This document shows, piece by piece, positions 7,813 through 15,417 of a stretch of DNA of 64,000 nucleotides. A program made the position numbers and the translations under genes. Source of the DNA: Micrococcales bacterium. Lineage in GTDB: Bacteria; Actinomycetota; Actinomycetes; S36-B12; UBA10799. The stretch's first letter is position 1, and every line of letters starts with the position of its first letter. The stretch spans positions 62,001 through 126,000 of the forward strand of contig JADJCR010000004.1 of NCBI GenBank assembly GCA_016703125.1. The letters are read 5' to 3'. Below the pieces are notes generated by a model that saw only the letters and a list, made by a program, of their open reading frames with translations, had not been told where the DNA came from and did no database searches.

Positions 7813-7837
7813 CACTCCGACAGTTTGCGATATATCG
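7809..7837 (+). promoter_or_regulatory. padR promoter with overlapping palindrome
   Basis: A perfect -35 TTGACA (7809-7814) is followed after 16-18 nt by TATATC/TATCGT, weak -10 candidates. The -10 region lies inside a perfect 10-bp palindrome, CGATATATCG (7828-7837). PadR regulators commonly repress their own promoters through AT-rich dyads, so this is a likely operator. Confidence 0.55.
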
Positions 7838-7884
7838 TTACTGCATCGCGTAAGTAGCGCGATCACTGACATCAAGGAGTGACC

Positions 7885-8451
7885 ATGAGTTACGCACATC
7901 CCATGCCCGGCTGGGCATTCATGACAACCGATCGCCCCAAGGGCCGCGGCCGTCACCGCCACCACGGCGGATGGGGGCCGGCGGGTCCCTGGGGGCCCCC
8001 GCCCCGCCAGCGCCGCGACCGCGGCGACGTTCGGCTGGCGATCCTGTTGCTGCTCGACGAGCAGCCGCGGCACGGCTACGAGATCATCACCGAACTGGCC
8101 GACCGCTCCGAGGGCCGCTGGCGCCCGTCGCCGGGGTCCATCTACCCGGTGCTCAAGCGCTTGGCCAAAGAGGGCCTCGTGCAGCCATCACAGGACGAGG
8201 GCCGGCGGACGTTCAGCCTGACCCCCGCTGGCAAGACACTGGTGGAGCAGCAACGCGAAGCCTGGGGTGAGCCCTGGGCGCGCGACACCGACAGCGAGGA
8301 CGACAGCACCTCGAAGCTGTGGGCCGAGGGCAAACAGCTCGGCGCCGCGGTCTGGCAGGTCAGTCAACTCGACGACCCGGCCCAGATCGACGCGGCGTGC
8401 GAGGTGCTGGCTGACGCCCGCAAGAAGATCTACCGGATGCTGGCGGAGTAG
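7885..8451 (+). CDS. PadR-family transcriptional regulator
   Basis: This 188-residue protein has a His/Gly/Pro/Arg-rich N-terminal extension of about 45 residues (RHRHHGGWGP), then a winged helix typical of PadR. The domain includes ILLLLDEQPRHGYEI, PSPGSIYPVLKRLAKEGLV and the wing EGRRTFSLTPAG. The C-terminal helices (LDDPAQIDAACEVLADARKKIYRML) serve for dimerisation. ATG 7885 is preferred to GTG 7879 because AAGGAG at 7874-7879 is correctly spaced for the ATG. The promoter carries a CGATATATCG dyad, so autorepression is likely. Targets are unknown; the neighbouring permease is a pseudogene, so this may be an orphan regulator. Confidence 0.92.
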   Translation: MSYAHPMPGWAFMTTDRPKGRGRHRHHGGWGPAGPWGPPPRQRRDRGDVRLAILLLLDEQPRHGYEIITELADRSEGRWRPSPGSIYPVLKRLAKEGLVQPSQDEGRRTFSLTPAGKTLVEQQREAWGEPWARDTDSEDDSTSKLWAEGKQLGAAVWQVSQLDDPAQIDAACEVLADARKKIYRMLAE

Positions 8452-8460
8452 ACCGATCCC

Positions 8461-8499
8461 AGGACTGTGGCCCCGGTGTCTCACCGGGGCCACAGTCCT
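8461..8499. terminator. Bidirectional hairpin terminator
   Basis: AGGACTGTGGCCCCGGTG (8461-8478) pairs perfectly with 8482-8499 over 18 bp around a 3-nt loop. It sits exactly between the convergent padR and monooxygenase genes, with 9 bp to the first stop codon and 1 bp to the second. There is no long T-run on either strand. Confidence 0.8.
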
Positions 8500-8500
8500 G

Positions 8501-9640
8501 TCAACGGCGCAATGGACCGGGATCGTAGGTCACTTCACGAGCCAGCATGCCCGCGGCGACGCGAGACGGGGTCACAGCGTTGGCCACGTGCCAAGCAGCC
8601 ACCGCGGCACGGTTGGTCAGTGCCCCGGTGCGACCCATGAGCCGGGACATGCGCACCACGCGGGCAGTGCGGGCATGCCGCTCGAACTCGTACTGCGCGA
8701 AGGCCGGGCCGTGGGCGGTGTTCGCGGCGAGAGCCCGCGCGAGGACCAGTGCATCCTCGATCGCCATGCATCCCCCGAGGCCCAGATTGGGCGTGGTCGG
8801 GTGCGCCGCGTCGCCGAGCAGCGTGACCCGGCCGGCCGACCATCGGGGCACCGGGTCGCGGTCGTACAGGTCGTTGCACAGGATCGCGTCAGCCGGGGTG
8901 GCCCTGACTGCCTGCGGCAGGCCGCCCGACCAGTCCGCGACTCCCCGCAGGACGGTGCGCTTGTGCTGCTCGGGAGTCCCGCGCACCCCGGGCGGCGCGG
9001 GGCGGGCGACCCACCAGTAGACATGCTCGGAGTCCAGCGGGTGGACCGCTCCCCGCCACCCTGCCGCCTGGGTCTCCTGCATCATGCCGGGGTCCGCCAC
9101 CGCCAACGGCGCAAGCCCGCGGTAAGCGGTCTGCCCGCTGTACCGGGGTGCGGCGGGACCCAGCAGGGCCTCCCGGACCACGGACCGCAGGCCATCGGCA
9201 CCGATCACGACCGCGGCTCGTTCAGTGGTCCCATCGGCGAACTTCAGGTCCACGCCCGACGGATCCTGGGTCAGCGACTCGAGTCGCATGCCGGTGCGCA
9301 CCGGGGGCAGCGCGTGGAGCAGTGCTGACTGCAGATCGCTGCGCCGGACCACGTAGCCGAGTCCACCGGTGATCGCGCTGACGTCGAAACCGGTCACCGT
9401 GCGCCCGTCGGCTGTAGCCGTCCTGGCCCATCGGAACGGGCACACCGGGAGGTCCCAGAACCAGTCGGCCGCGCCGATCTCGCGCAGCGAGCGCAGCGCA
9501 CCCGGCCAAAGACCGATGCCGGCCCCGGCGGGCTCGAGTCGGGTCGCCTGCTCGAATATCGTGGCCGCCACGCCGATGCGGTGCAGCGCGAGGGCCGTCG
9601 CCAGACCGCCGACTCCGCCGCCGATGACCGCCACGTCCAC
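8501..9640 (-). CDS. FAD-dependent monooxygenase
   Basis: This 379-residue protein is a group A flavin monooxygenase. The N-terminal FAD motif is VIGGGVGGLATALAL, the DG fingerprint is VIGADGLRSVVR, and the second FAD/ribityl motif is RVTLLGDAAHPTTPNLGLGG. The closest families are zeaxanthin epoxidase-like and salicylate/3-hydroxybenzoate hydroxylase-like enzymes; the substrate cannot be told. The C-terminal helices are those of the aromatic-ring hydroxylase fold. GTG 9640 is preceded by CACCAT ending 7 nt upstream. It is monocistronic as seen and ends next to the strong bidirectional hairpin. Confidence 0.9.
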   Translation of the reverse strand: MDVAVIGGGVGGLATALALHRIGVAATIFEQATRLEPAGAGIGLWPGALRSLREIGAADWFWDLPVCPFRWARTATADGRTVTGFDVSAITGGLGYVVRRSDLQSALLHALPPVRTGMRLESLTQDPSGVDLKFADGTTERAAVVIGADGLRSVVREALLGPAAPRYSGQTAYRGLAPLAVADPGMMQETQAAGWRGAVHPLDSEHVYWWVARPAPPGVRGTPEQHKRTVLRGVADWSGGLPQAVRATPADAILCNDLYDRDPVPRWSAGRVTLLGDAAHPTTPNLGLGGCMAIEDALVLARALAANTAHGPAFAQYEFERHARTARVVRMSRLMGRTGALTNRAAVAAWHVANAVTPSRVAAGMLAREVTYDPGPLRR

Positions 9641-9994
9641 GGTTCACATGGTGACACGCGAGCCCCATCGCCGAGTTATCCACAGACGTTCGCGGCAAAA
9701 CGGACAATCCGAGGACCCAGAGTGTGAGCCTTCCCACAATCAGCCCCCTCATGGTCTGAATCGCCGAAAACCGTGCTTACCGTAGCCACGGAAACACAGG
9801 CAGTGAACGCAAGACATTGGAGTCTTCTTACGAAACACACGCCACGGAGGGTTGCCCGCCCCGTCCGCAACGGACGTTGAGCGGCTCCGTGTTGGGGAAT
9901 GCAAGACGCCCCGGGCATTGCTGTGCCGATCACGGCCATGCCCTCCGACACGCCCTCCCTGCAGGTTCCCGCACGTGAGTCCCAGGAGAAGCAT
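9641..9994. other. Intergenic region with dyads and an isolated DnaA-box-like 9-mer
   Basis: I see no gene in this 354-bp stretch. It holds a perfect TTATCCACA 9-mer (9676-9684). It also holds a compact structured segment: CACGGAG (9843-9849) pairs with CTCCGTG (9885-9891) and encloses a CGTCCG-CAA-CGGACG hairpin (9862-9876). A further AATGC/GCATT pair lies at 9898-9918. The structured segment would lie in the leader of the downstream secreted protein. An in-frame upstream start for that gene exists at 9899, but the added residues look random. Confidence 0.4.
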
Positions 9995-10675
9995 GTGAAC
10001 GTTCGCACGAAGTTGATCAGCACCGCCGTCGTGGTGCCGGTCATCATGGCCGCCCCGGCCATGGCCGAAGAACCCACCCCCACGCCCGAACCGACGATCA
10101 CCGATGCGGCGCCGACCCCCGAGCCGACCGACACGATCGCACCAACGCCTGAGCCGGTACCGACGCAGAGCATCGACCCCGCCCCGTCCCAGACCCCCGA
10201 CCCGGCCGCGTCCTTCGGCGCCATCCCGGTTGAGCCCCCCGCACCAACTCGCAAGAAATCGGTCAAGCGCACCTCGCGCGCGGGGGTCAGCCTGCGCACG
10301 AAGGGAACCCGCTACAGCCCCATGACGGCGGTGTTCCGGCTCATGCAGTGGGCTCGGCAGGGGCGCGCCGGGTACCGCAACGGGTGTCTGCGCCTGGTCG
10401 ACGACGCCTACGGGATCCAGAGCGGCCGCACCTCGACCGCATTGCGCCAGTGGTACCGGGCACGCAAAGCCGGCTACGGCCACACCAACCGCCTGGCACC
10501 CATCGGCGCCCAGCTGTTCTGGCGTACGAGCAACCCCGCAGGCCACATCGCCACCTATGTCGGCCGCGGCTTGGTGGTCACCAACATGCCCAGCGGTCGC
10601 GTGAAGATCGTCACGTGGAGTTCGGTCGACCGCTGGGGACCCTATCTCGGTTGGGCTGAGCCCTACTACCGGTAA
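9995..10675 (+). CDS. Secreted NlpC/CHAP-like protein with Pro/Thr linker
   Basis: This 226-residue protein has a signal peptide (NVRTKLISTAVVVPVIM core, cleavage near AMA). A repetitive linker of about 60 residues rich in PTPEP follows, then a C-terminal domain of about 120 residues. That domain has Cys131 (NGCLRLVD), an AYG motif and His184 (AGHIATYVG), followed by YLGWAEPYY. The Cys/His spacing resembles the NlpC/P60-CHAP cysteine peptidase fold, so peptidoglycan or peptide hydrolysis outside the cell is likely. GTG 9995 is chosen because AGGAGA lies just upstream and the signal peptide begins there. It overlaps the convergent MarR gene by 10 bp. Confidence 0.8.
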   Translation: MNVRTKLISTAVVVPVIMAAPAMAEEPTPTPEPTITDAAPTPEPTDTIAPTPEPVPTQSIDPAPSQTPDPAASFGAIPVEPPAPTRKKSVKRTSRAGVSLRTKGTRYSPMTAVFRLMQWARQGRAGYRNGCLRLVDDAYGIQSGRTSTALRQWYRARKAGYGHTNRLAPIGAQLFWRTSNPAGHIATYVGRGLVVTNMPSGRVKIVTWSSVDRWGPYLGWAEPYYR

Positions 10676-11166
10676 CGGTTCTCCAGATCCGCCAGCAGCG
10701 CCGCCAGATCGTTGGCGAGCCGCTGCCTGCGCGAGTCGCTGATCCCGGCCAGTAGGTCCTCCTCCACCTCGAGGTGACGGGGGATCAGGTCCTCCACCAG
10801 GCCCAGCCCAGCATCGGTCAGCACCACCCAGCGGATCCGCGCGTCGTCGAGGTCGATCTCCCGGTGGACCACTCCCAGTGCGACGAGATGGTCCACGCGG
10901 GACGTGACCGTTCCGGGCGTCAGACCGAGTTCGTTCGCCAACTGCGTGTGTGTCATCCGAAAAGGCCGCTGCCGGCGACGCAAGGACACCAGTACGGGGA
11001 AGTCCGCAGGCGTGATACCCGCAGTGCCGAACAGTTGGGCCTGTTGGGCCTCCACGATGGCTCGGATGCGCGCCATCCGGGCGATGACACCCACAGCACT
11101 GACGTCGAGGTCCGGGCGGACCGCGGCCCACTCCCGCAGAACGCGCCCCACCGAGTCGGTTTCCAC
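10666..11166 (-). CDS. MarR-family transcriptional regulator
   Basis: This 166-residue protein has the MarR winged helix. The recognition region reads THTQLANELGLTPGTVTSRVDHL and the wing is DLDDARIRWVVLTDAG. An upstream dimerisation helix and a downstream coiled segment complete the fold. The gene is divergent from a broken Rossmann-type gene at 11221. An imperfect AT-rich palindrome lies between them, the usual layout for a MarR repressor and the enzyme it controls. Because that enzyme is now truncated, the regulator may have lost its main target. Confidence 0.92.
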   Translation of the reverse strand: METDSVGRVLREWAAVRPDLDVSAVGVIARMARIRAIVEAQQAQLFGTAGITPADFPVLVSLRRRQRPFRMTHTQLANELGLTPGTVTSRVDHLVALGVVHREIDLDDARIRWVVLTDAGLGLVEDLIPRHLEVEEDLLAGISDSRRQRLANDLAALLADLENRYR

Positions 11167-11187
11167 ATGCGTAAGACTATGTGAGAG

Positions 11188-11209
11188 ATTATTTTGAGTT
11201 CAAGGTAAT
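11188..11209. promoter_or_regulatory. MarR-type operator (imperfect palindrome)
   Basis: Between the divergent MarR gene and the Rossmann remnant, ATTATTTTGAG (11188-11198) faces TTCAAGGTAAT (11199-11209). Eight of 11 positions pair. The core TTTGA-TTCAA and the AT-rich arms stand out in high-GC DNA. Confidence 0.5.
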
Positions 11210-11220
11210 CTGGAAGTCGC

Positions 11221-11388
11221 ATGTCATTGACTGTCACGGTGGTGGGCACGGGACGCATCGGGAGCACCCTGGCCCGTGCATGGCGGGATGCTCGGATGGA
11301 TGTGCGACTCGCCAGTCGTGCGCCGCAACAGCGGGTGCCCTGCTGCCGGCGTCTGTCTCCATCACTGCGGCGGTGGGTATCGCGCTAG
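11221..11388 (+). pseudogene. Truncated NAD(P)-binding Rossmann protein
   Basis: From ATG 11221 the first 35 codons encode the start of a Rossmann fold: LTVTVVGTGRIGSTLARAW contains GxGxxG and is followed by a second strand, MDVRLASRAP. This resembles coenzyme F420-dependent or NADPH-dependent oxidoreductases. After that the frame gives Arg/Pro-rich noise and stops at 11388 (55 codons). Only about one fifth of a normal gene remains. It sits in the divergent position normally taken by a MarR-controlled enzyme, and a 68-bp palindromic repeat lies 70 bp downstream. Confidence 0.6.
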
Positions 11389-11458
11389 CATGGCGAGTGG
11401 TGCGGGCCGACCCGACCCCGGCGCACTCACCGGCCTCCGTCTGGTCCGGCAAGCCCGC

Positions 11459-11526
11459 GTTGGAGGTCGTTCACCAGATTGGAGGACGCACACGTGGAAC
11501 CTCCAACGCCGTGCACGAACTCCAAC
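11459..11526 (+). repeat. 68-bp palindromic repeat, copy 1
   Basis: The element begins with GTTGGAG and ends with CTCCAAC, with an inner ATTGGAGG ... CCTCCAAC pair, so it can fold as two nested stems. The reverse complement of 40261-40328 has the same length and matches it at about 57 of 68 positions by hand count. It lies in non-coding sequence between the Rossmann remnant and the VWA gene. No terminal duplication of host sequence is obvious. Confidence 0.75.
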
Positions 11527-11605
11527 CAGGGCTCCTCGAACGCCCGATCCTTTTGTCATACCCCTGCGGCATGGTGGTGCCAGCAAGGAAAACGGGGGGT
11601 ACAAG

Positions 11606-12889
11606 ATGCACATCAACGCAGTTCTCGACCTTGACGTGGTGGCGCTGGAGGAAGACGACTCGGTCACCGTGATGCTCGAGTTCGCCGCACCTGAGCAGGT
11701 GCAGGACGCCGAGCGGTCACCGCACACGGCGGTGATCGTGCTGGACCGCAGCGGTTCGATGGCAGGCGAACGCCTTGCCTCCGCCAAGGGGGCACTCACA
11801 TCGCTCATCGATCGCCTGGACGATTCCGACCACTTCGGTCTGGTCGTCTTCGACGACGAGGCACAAGTGGCGGTCCCCACCAACACCGTCGACGCACTCG
11901 GCCGGCCAGCGGTGAAGCACGTCATCGCTGCCATCGGTCCGGGAGGGACGACCGACCTGTCCTCCGGCTACCTCCGAGGCCTGCAGGAGGTCCGGCGCGT
12001 AGGCACCGCAGGGACCCTGCTCGTACTCTCCGATGGACATGCGAACACCGGGATCACCGACCCCAGCGTGTTTCGTCAGATGGCAGCCGGTGCGGCGGCA
12101 GAGGCGATCACCACGTCGAGTGTGGGCATCGGCTTGGACTACGACGACCTCATCCTCTCGGAGATGGCCATCGGCGGGACCGGTAACCACTCGTTCGCCG
12201 AGGAGGCCGACTCTGCTGCTGCCGCCGTCGCCGGCGAGATCGCGGGACTGCTGTCCAAGACCGTCCAGGCTGGGAGCCTGCTGATCAAGCCCACCCAGGA
12301 CGTGGTGAGCATCGCACTGCTCAGTGACGTGCCGAGCCAGGGTCTCGCCGACGGAGTGCTGGTCGAACTGGGCGACTTCTACTCCGGGGAGCAACGTCGG
12401 CTGCTCGTGACACTCGGGGTGCCGGCGATGGCCGCGTTGGGGCTGGCTCAGGTAGCGCAACTGCACCTGAACTACGTGAGCGTTCCGGACCTGCAGGCGC
12501 ACACCGTCACCATCCCGGTGTCCGTGAATGTGGTTCCCGGAGACGTGGCCAAGGGGCGGGTACCCGATCCGGTGGTTCAGCGCGAGAAGTTGCTGCTCGG
12601 CGCACAATCGGCCAAGCGCAGCAGTGAGCAGGCGCTTCGGCGAGGTGATGTGGAATCGGCGCGGGCAGCGATGCGACTCAGCCTGGACGACCTCACCGCA
12701 GCCCTGGCACACTCTCCGAGTCCGGAGATCGATGAGGAGGTGGGCTTCACCGAGCACTCCCTGCAGGAACTAGATCTGCGAGAGGCTACGTACATGAGCC
12801 GGCGCTTGAGTTCGGACCGCGCCAAGAAGGCCCGGGGCTACCGGGGACGTGCGCAGGGTGGCCAGGTGCCCGAGGACGAGTCCCGGTGA
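11606..12889 (+). CDS. VWA-domain protein
   Basis: This 427-residue soluble protein has a von Willebrand factor A domain with an intact MIDAS (Asp47-x-Ser49-x-Ser51 in LDRSGSM) and LLVLSDG. A beta-rich segment follows, then a helical C-terminus with a basic end. No signal peptide or membrane anchor is visible. In actinobacteria such proteins often work with AAA ATPases or phosphatases, but neither is present here. ATG 11606 is chosen because the conserved N-terminal strand starts there; the frame is open further upstream, but that sequence is the palindromic repeat and non-coding. The gene overlaps the next by 4 bp (GTGA), so the two are co-translated. Confidence 0.85.
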   Translation: MHINAVLDLDVVALEEDDSVTVMLEFAAPEQVQDAERSPHTAVIVLDRSGSMAGERLASAKGALTSLIDRLDDSDHFGLVVFDDEAQVAVPTNTVDALGRPAVKHVIAAIGPGGTTDLSSGYLRGLQEVRRVGTAGTLLVLSDGHANTGITDPSVFRQMAAGAAAEAITTSSVGIGLDYDDLILSEMAIGGTGNHSFAEEADSAAAAVAGEIAGLLSKTVQAGSLLIKPTQDVVSIALLSDVPSQGLADGVLVELGDFYSGEQRRLLVTLGVPAMAALGLAQVAQLHLNYVSVPDLQAHTVTIPVSVNVVPGDVAKGRVPDPVVQREKLLLGAQSAKRSSEQALRRGDVESARAAMRLSLDDLTAALAHSPSPEIDEEVGFTEHSLQELDLREATYMSRRLSSDRAKKARGYRGRAQGGQVPEDESR

Positions 12890-13500
12890 CCGACCGACCG
12901 TTGCTGTTGCTCGACATCGACGGGGTGCTGAACGCCATCCCCGACGAACCGTCGCCCCCGGGCTACACGCTCCACGAGATGGACGGTTTCGCCATCCACC
13001 TGAGCAGTGACCTGCGCGACATGGTGACAGCTCTCGCCGAGCGGTTCGACATTGTCTGGTTCACCCTGTGGAACGAACGCGCGTCGCTGTTGATGGGTCC
13101 GCAGGTTGGGCTCGAGCAGGCACCGTACTTGCACACGTCCTGGCACCTCGGGGAGCGCATCATGTTCGAACAGGGCTACCCCGCTTCGGCACTCGACCGG
13201 ATCCTGTATGCGAAGAGCCCGATCCTCACCCAGCAGGTGGATCGGGCACAGCGATGGGTCTGGATCGATGATGCGCACGGCCACGACGACCACGCGTACC
13301 TGACACGGGAGGGCTTCGACCCTGCGAACTTCCGGCTTCTCCGCACAGACGGCGGAACTGGCCTCACATGGGCGGACGTGCGGCGCGCCATCGCGTGGCT
13401 CCCGCATCTGGGGCATGTGGCCGAGGAGTTCGATGCTAGGGGGAGCGCCCACCACGGGCCGGGCTCCACTGCCGGCCGAGCGGATGCTGTCGGCGAGTAG
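12886..13500 (+). CDS. HAD-like protein of the RNA-repair-associated (SAK) type
   Basis: This 204-residue protein has the HAD motif I LLLLDIDGVLN (Asp10, Asp12). The WFTLWNERA segment fits motif II, and WVWIDDAHGHDD supplies the late acidic motif. The overall shape matches the small HAD domains described from Swiss-army-knife RNA repair proteins and stand-alone actinobacterial relatives. That assignment is from memory. Substrate is unknown; phosphatase activity on a nucleotide or RNA end is possible. It is translationally coupled to the upstream VWA protein. The last ~35 residues are Gly/Ala-rich and look disordered. Confidence 0.78.
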   Translation: MTDRPLLLLDIDGVLNAIPDEPSPPGYTLHEMDGFAIHLSSDLRDMVTALAERFDIVWFTLWNERASLLMGPQVGLEQAPYLHTSWHLGERIMFEQGYPASALDRILYAKSPILTQQVDRAQRWVWIDDAHGHDDHAYLTREGFDPANFRLLRTDGGTGLTWADVRRAIAWLPHLGHVAEEFDARGSAHHGPGSTAGRADAVGE

Positions 13501-13625
13501 GCACGGTACGTCGCCGCTTTCATCCCCGATCGTCGCTTGATCCGAGGACATGTCGGCGCCCTGGGGTGACTGCAGGACCGCGACATGCGAGAGCGATCGG
13601 GCTGGCAGGAGATCCTCGGGGTCGC

Positions 13626-15203
13626 CTAGCGACCCAACCTATCCAGCCACTGCGCCGGTCCCACCACGACCAGCCGGTGCGTCGCGCGCGACACCCCTAC
13701 TCGCAACAGGTGTTCGGCGTCCGACTCCTCGTGGAAGCCGTTGACGGCCAGTACCACGACCGGAAGCTCGAGGCCTTTGAAGCCCTTCACCGTGCACACC
13801 GCGACCTGGTCGGGCGACAGCAGCGACTCCGCGAAACCTGCCGCCCCGAGCTCGTCCAGCCGCTGCTCCTGCATCGGGTGGCGTCGCCAGGTCGTCAGCA
13901 GTGCGATGTCCCCGGCCGCGAGGCCCCCGGCGCCCAAGACGGCCTCCACCACCCGATCCGCGACCGTGCACGCGTTGTCGGCCGGCGTCTCGAAGAACTC
14001 GACGGGCGGACCCGTCGCGCCGCGCACCTCCTGTTCCTCTCCCGTCAACGCCCGCAACGCGCCTGCGATCTGCACGGTGTTGCGCACGTTCTGTGACAGC
14101 TCCACCTCGACCGCCGGCAGGCCGGTGGCGCCGCGACCGTACAACTCCTGGTCGTCGTCGCCGAAGATCACCATCGGACCGGTGTCCGGATCCCACAGGA
14201 CTGAGCGGACGGCCTTCCACCAGCCGGGCGCGAAGTCCTGCGCCTCGTCGACCACCACGAGGTCGTAGCGCTGATCCGACGCGGGTGCCACGGCGGCCAA
14301 CTGGGCCGGCAGTCCGTCCCAGAAGGCCGGCTCGGCGTCAGCCGGGACCTCGATCCCGGTCCAGTCCAACGCGAGCTGGTGCAACGTCCCGATCCATGCT
14401 GGCCGCTGATCCACCGGCCACTGAGCGGCGCGCCGGGTCATGTCCAGCGCCAGGCCGCGGTTGTAGCACAACAGGGCCACTCGCCCCCCGCGCACGGTCT
14501 CCTGGCGGGCGTGCTCCAGAGCCAGCCAGGTCTTGCCGGTCCCTGGACCCCCGCTGACCAGGATCCGGTTGTTACTGCGCAGCGCTCGCAGGATCGCGTA
14601 CTGCTCACGGGTGATGATGTCGGCGCGACGGGAGGCGAGTTCCGCCTTCTGCCGTGCCGATGGCCTGGGCAAGCGCTTCTCCATGACGGCGACGAGTTCG
14701 TCGGCATCGAAGTCCTCACCTGTGTAGACGGCGGCGCTCAGCCGCGCAGACAGGTCGTCCAGGCCGTCTATCCAATCGGCGCGAGCGGAGTCAGCCGGCG
14801 CGAAATCGGCTCGCAGTCGGGTGTCCGGCAGAGCCACCACCGGGACCCAGGACGGCCAGGCCACGCCCTGCCCGGTCACGAAGTCGCGGATCGCGTACCC
14901 GGCCTTCTGCGCTTGCCACATGGGGTCCTTGATCGAGTGGTCATAACCACGACTGTCGCGGGAGATCCACTCGCCATCGACGGTCCAGACCAGACCGCCC
15001 TTGACCTCCACCACACCGACTCCGGCGCCGGGGATGAGGACCACGAGGTCGGCCTCTCGCAGCACTCCGCGATCATCCACAACGCGGAACTGACTGATCA
15101 CCACCGCTTCATCGGGCAACTCCTGCAACGCCGCCCAAACCGCGCGCTCGGCAAAGGACCGCGATTCGGCGGAATCCGGGTCCGACGGGTAGTTGCGGGG
15201 CAT
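13626..15203 (-). CDS. NERD nuclease-domain UvrD-like helicase
   Basis: This 525-residue protein fuses an N-terminal NERD domain to a compact SF1 helicase. The NERD domain is a PD-(D/E)xK-type nuclease with Asp52, Glu66 and Lys68 in READLVVLIP...VEVKGG. The helicase has Walker A GGPGTGKT with Lys224, Walker B VVVDEAQDF, GDDDQELYGRG, motif V CTVKGFKGLE and motif VI VGVSRATH. Catalytic residues look intact. NERD-helicases are thought to process DNA, and some occur in defence islands, but this one has no recognised defence partner. ATG 15203 is supported by CAGACT ending 6 nt upstream. It lies downstream of the TetR-ACT-GNAT gene on the same strand with a 214-bp gap. Confidence 0.9.
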   Translation of the reverse strand: MPRNYPSDPDSAESRSFAERAVWAALQELPDEAVVISQFRVVDDRGVLREADLVVLIPGAGVGVVEVKGGLVWTVDGEWISRDSRGYDHSIKDPMWQAQKAGYAIRDFVTGQGVAWPSWVPVVALPDTRLRADFAPADSARADWIDGLDDLSARLSAAVYTGEDFDADELVAVMEKRLPRPSARQKAELASRRADIITREQYAILRALRSNNRILVSGGPGTGKTWLALEHARQETVRGGRVALLCYNRGLALDMTRRAAQWPVDQRPAWIGTLHQLALDWTGIEVPADAEPAFWDGLPAQLAAVAPASDQRYDLVVVDEAQDFAPGWWKAVRSVLWDPDTGPMVIFGDDDQELYGRGATGLPAVEVELSQNVRNTVQIAGALRALTGEEQEVRGATGPPVEFFETPADNACTVADRVVEAVLGAGGLAAGDIALLTTWRRHPMQEQRLDELGAAGFAESLLSPDQVAVCTVKGFKGLELPVVVLAVNGFHEESDAEHLLRVGVSRATHRLVVVGPAQWLDRLGR

Positions 15204-15417
15204 GTGCCGAGTCTGTCGCCGGACCTGCGGGATGTCCCGTTCAGCGCCGAACCGGCGTTGCGTGAGAAGCAGGGGTGGTGCGCTGCAGGTGGCAGCGGGC
15301 GCTCCGGTCGATTCGGTCAGGACGAACCCCCAGGAGGTGGGCGAGTAGATGATCTACGGGTACATCCCGAACATCGCGGACTACTTCAGCCCGACGTGCG
15401 GGGAGCGACTGTCCGGG

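Noticed and set aside
9676..9684. Perfect DnaA-box-like TTATCCACA, plus near matches around 40070-40103 and 42206-42231, as a replication origin
   Set aside because: Single scattered 9-mers without a cluster, AT-rich unwinding region or dnaA/dnaN/gyr genes; the last two are better described as dyads.
9641..9994. A second ydaO-type riboswitch upstream of the other secreted Cys-peptidase-like protein
   Set aside because: None of the conserved aptamer blocks (GGGGACC, GTCAGCTAACC, GGTAGGCG) is present.
11276..11605. In-frame upstream extension of the VWA gene to 11276
   Set aside because: The extra residues translate the 68-bp palindromic repeat and non-coding DNA; the conserved N-terminus and a usable ribosome site are at 11606.
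11606..15203. Calling the VWA-HAD-NERD region a defence system outright
   Set aside because: No recognised complete defence operon, no restriction-modification, toxin-antitoxin or integrase genes; kept only as a hypothesis.
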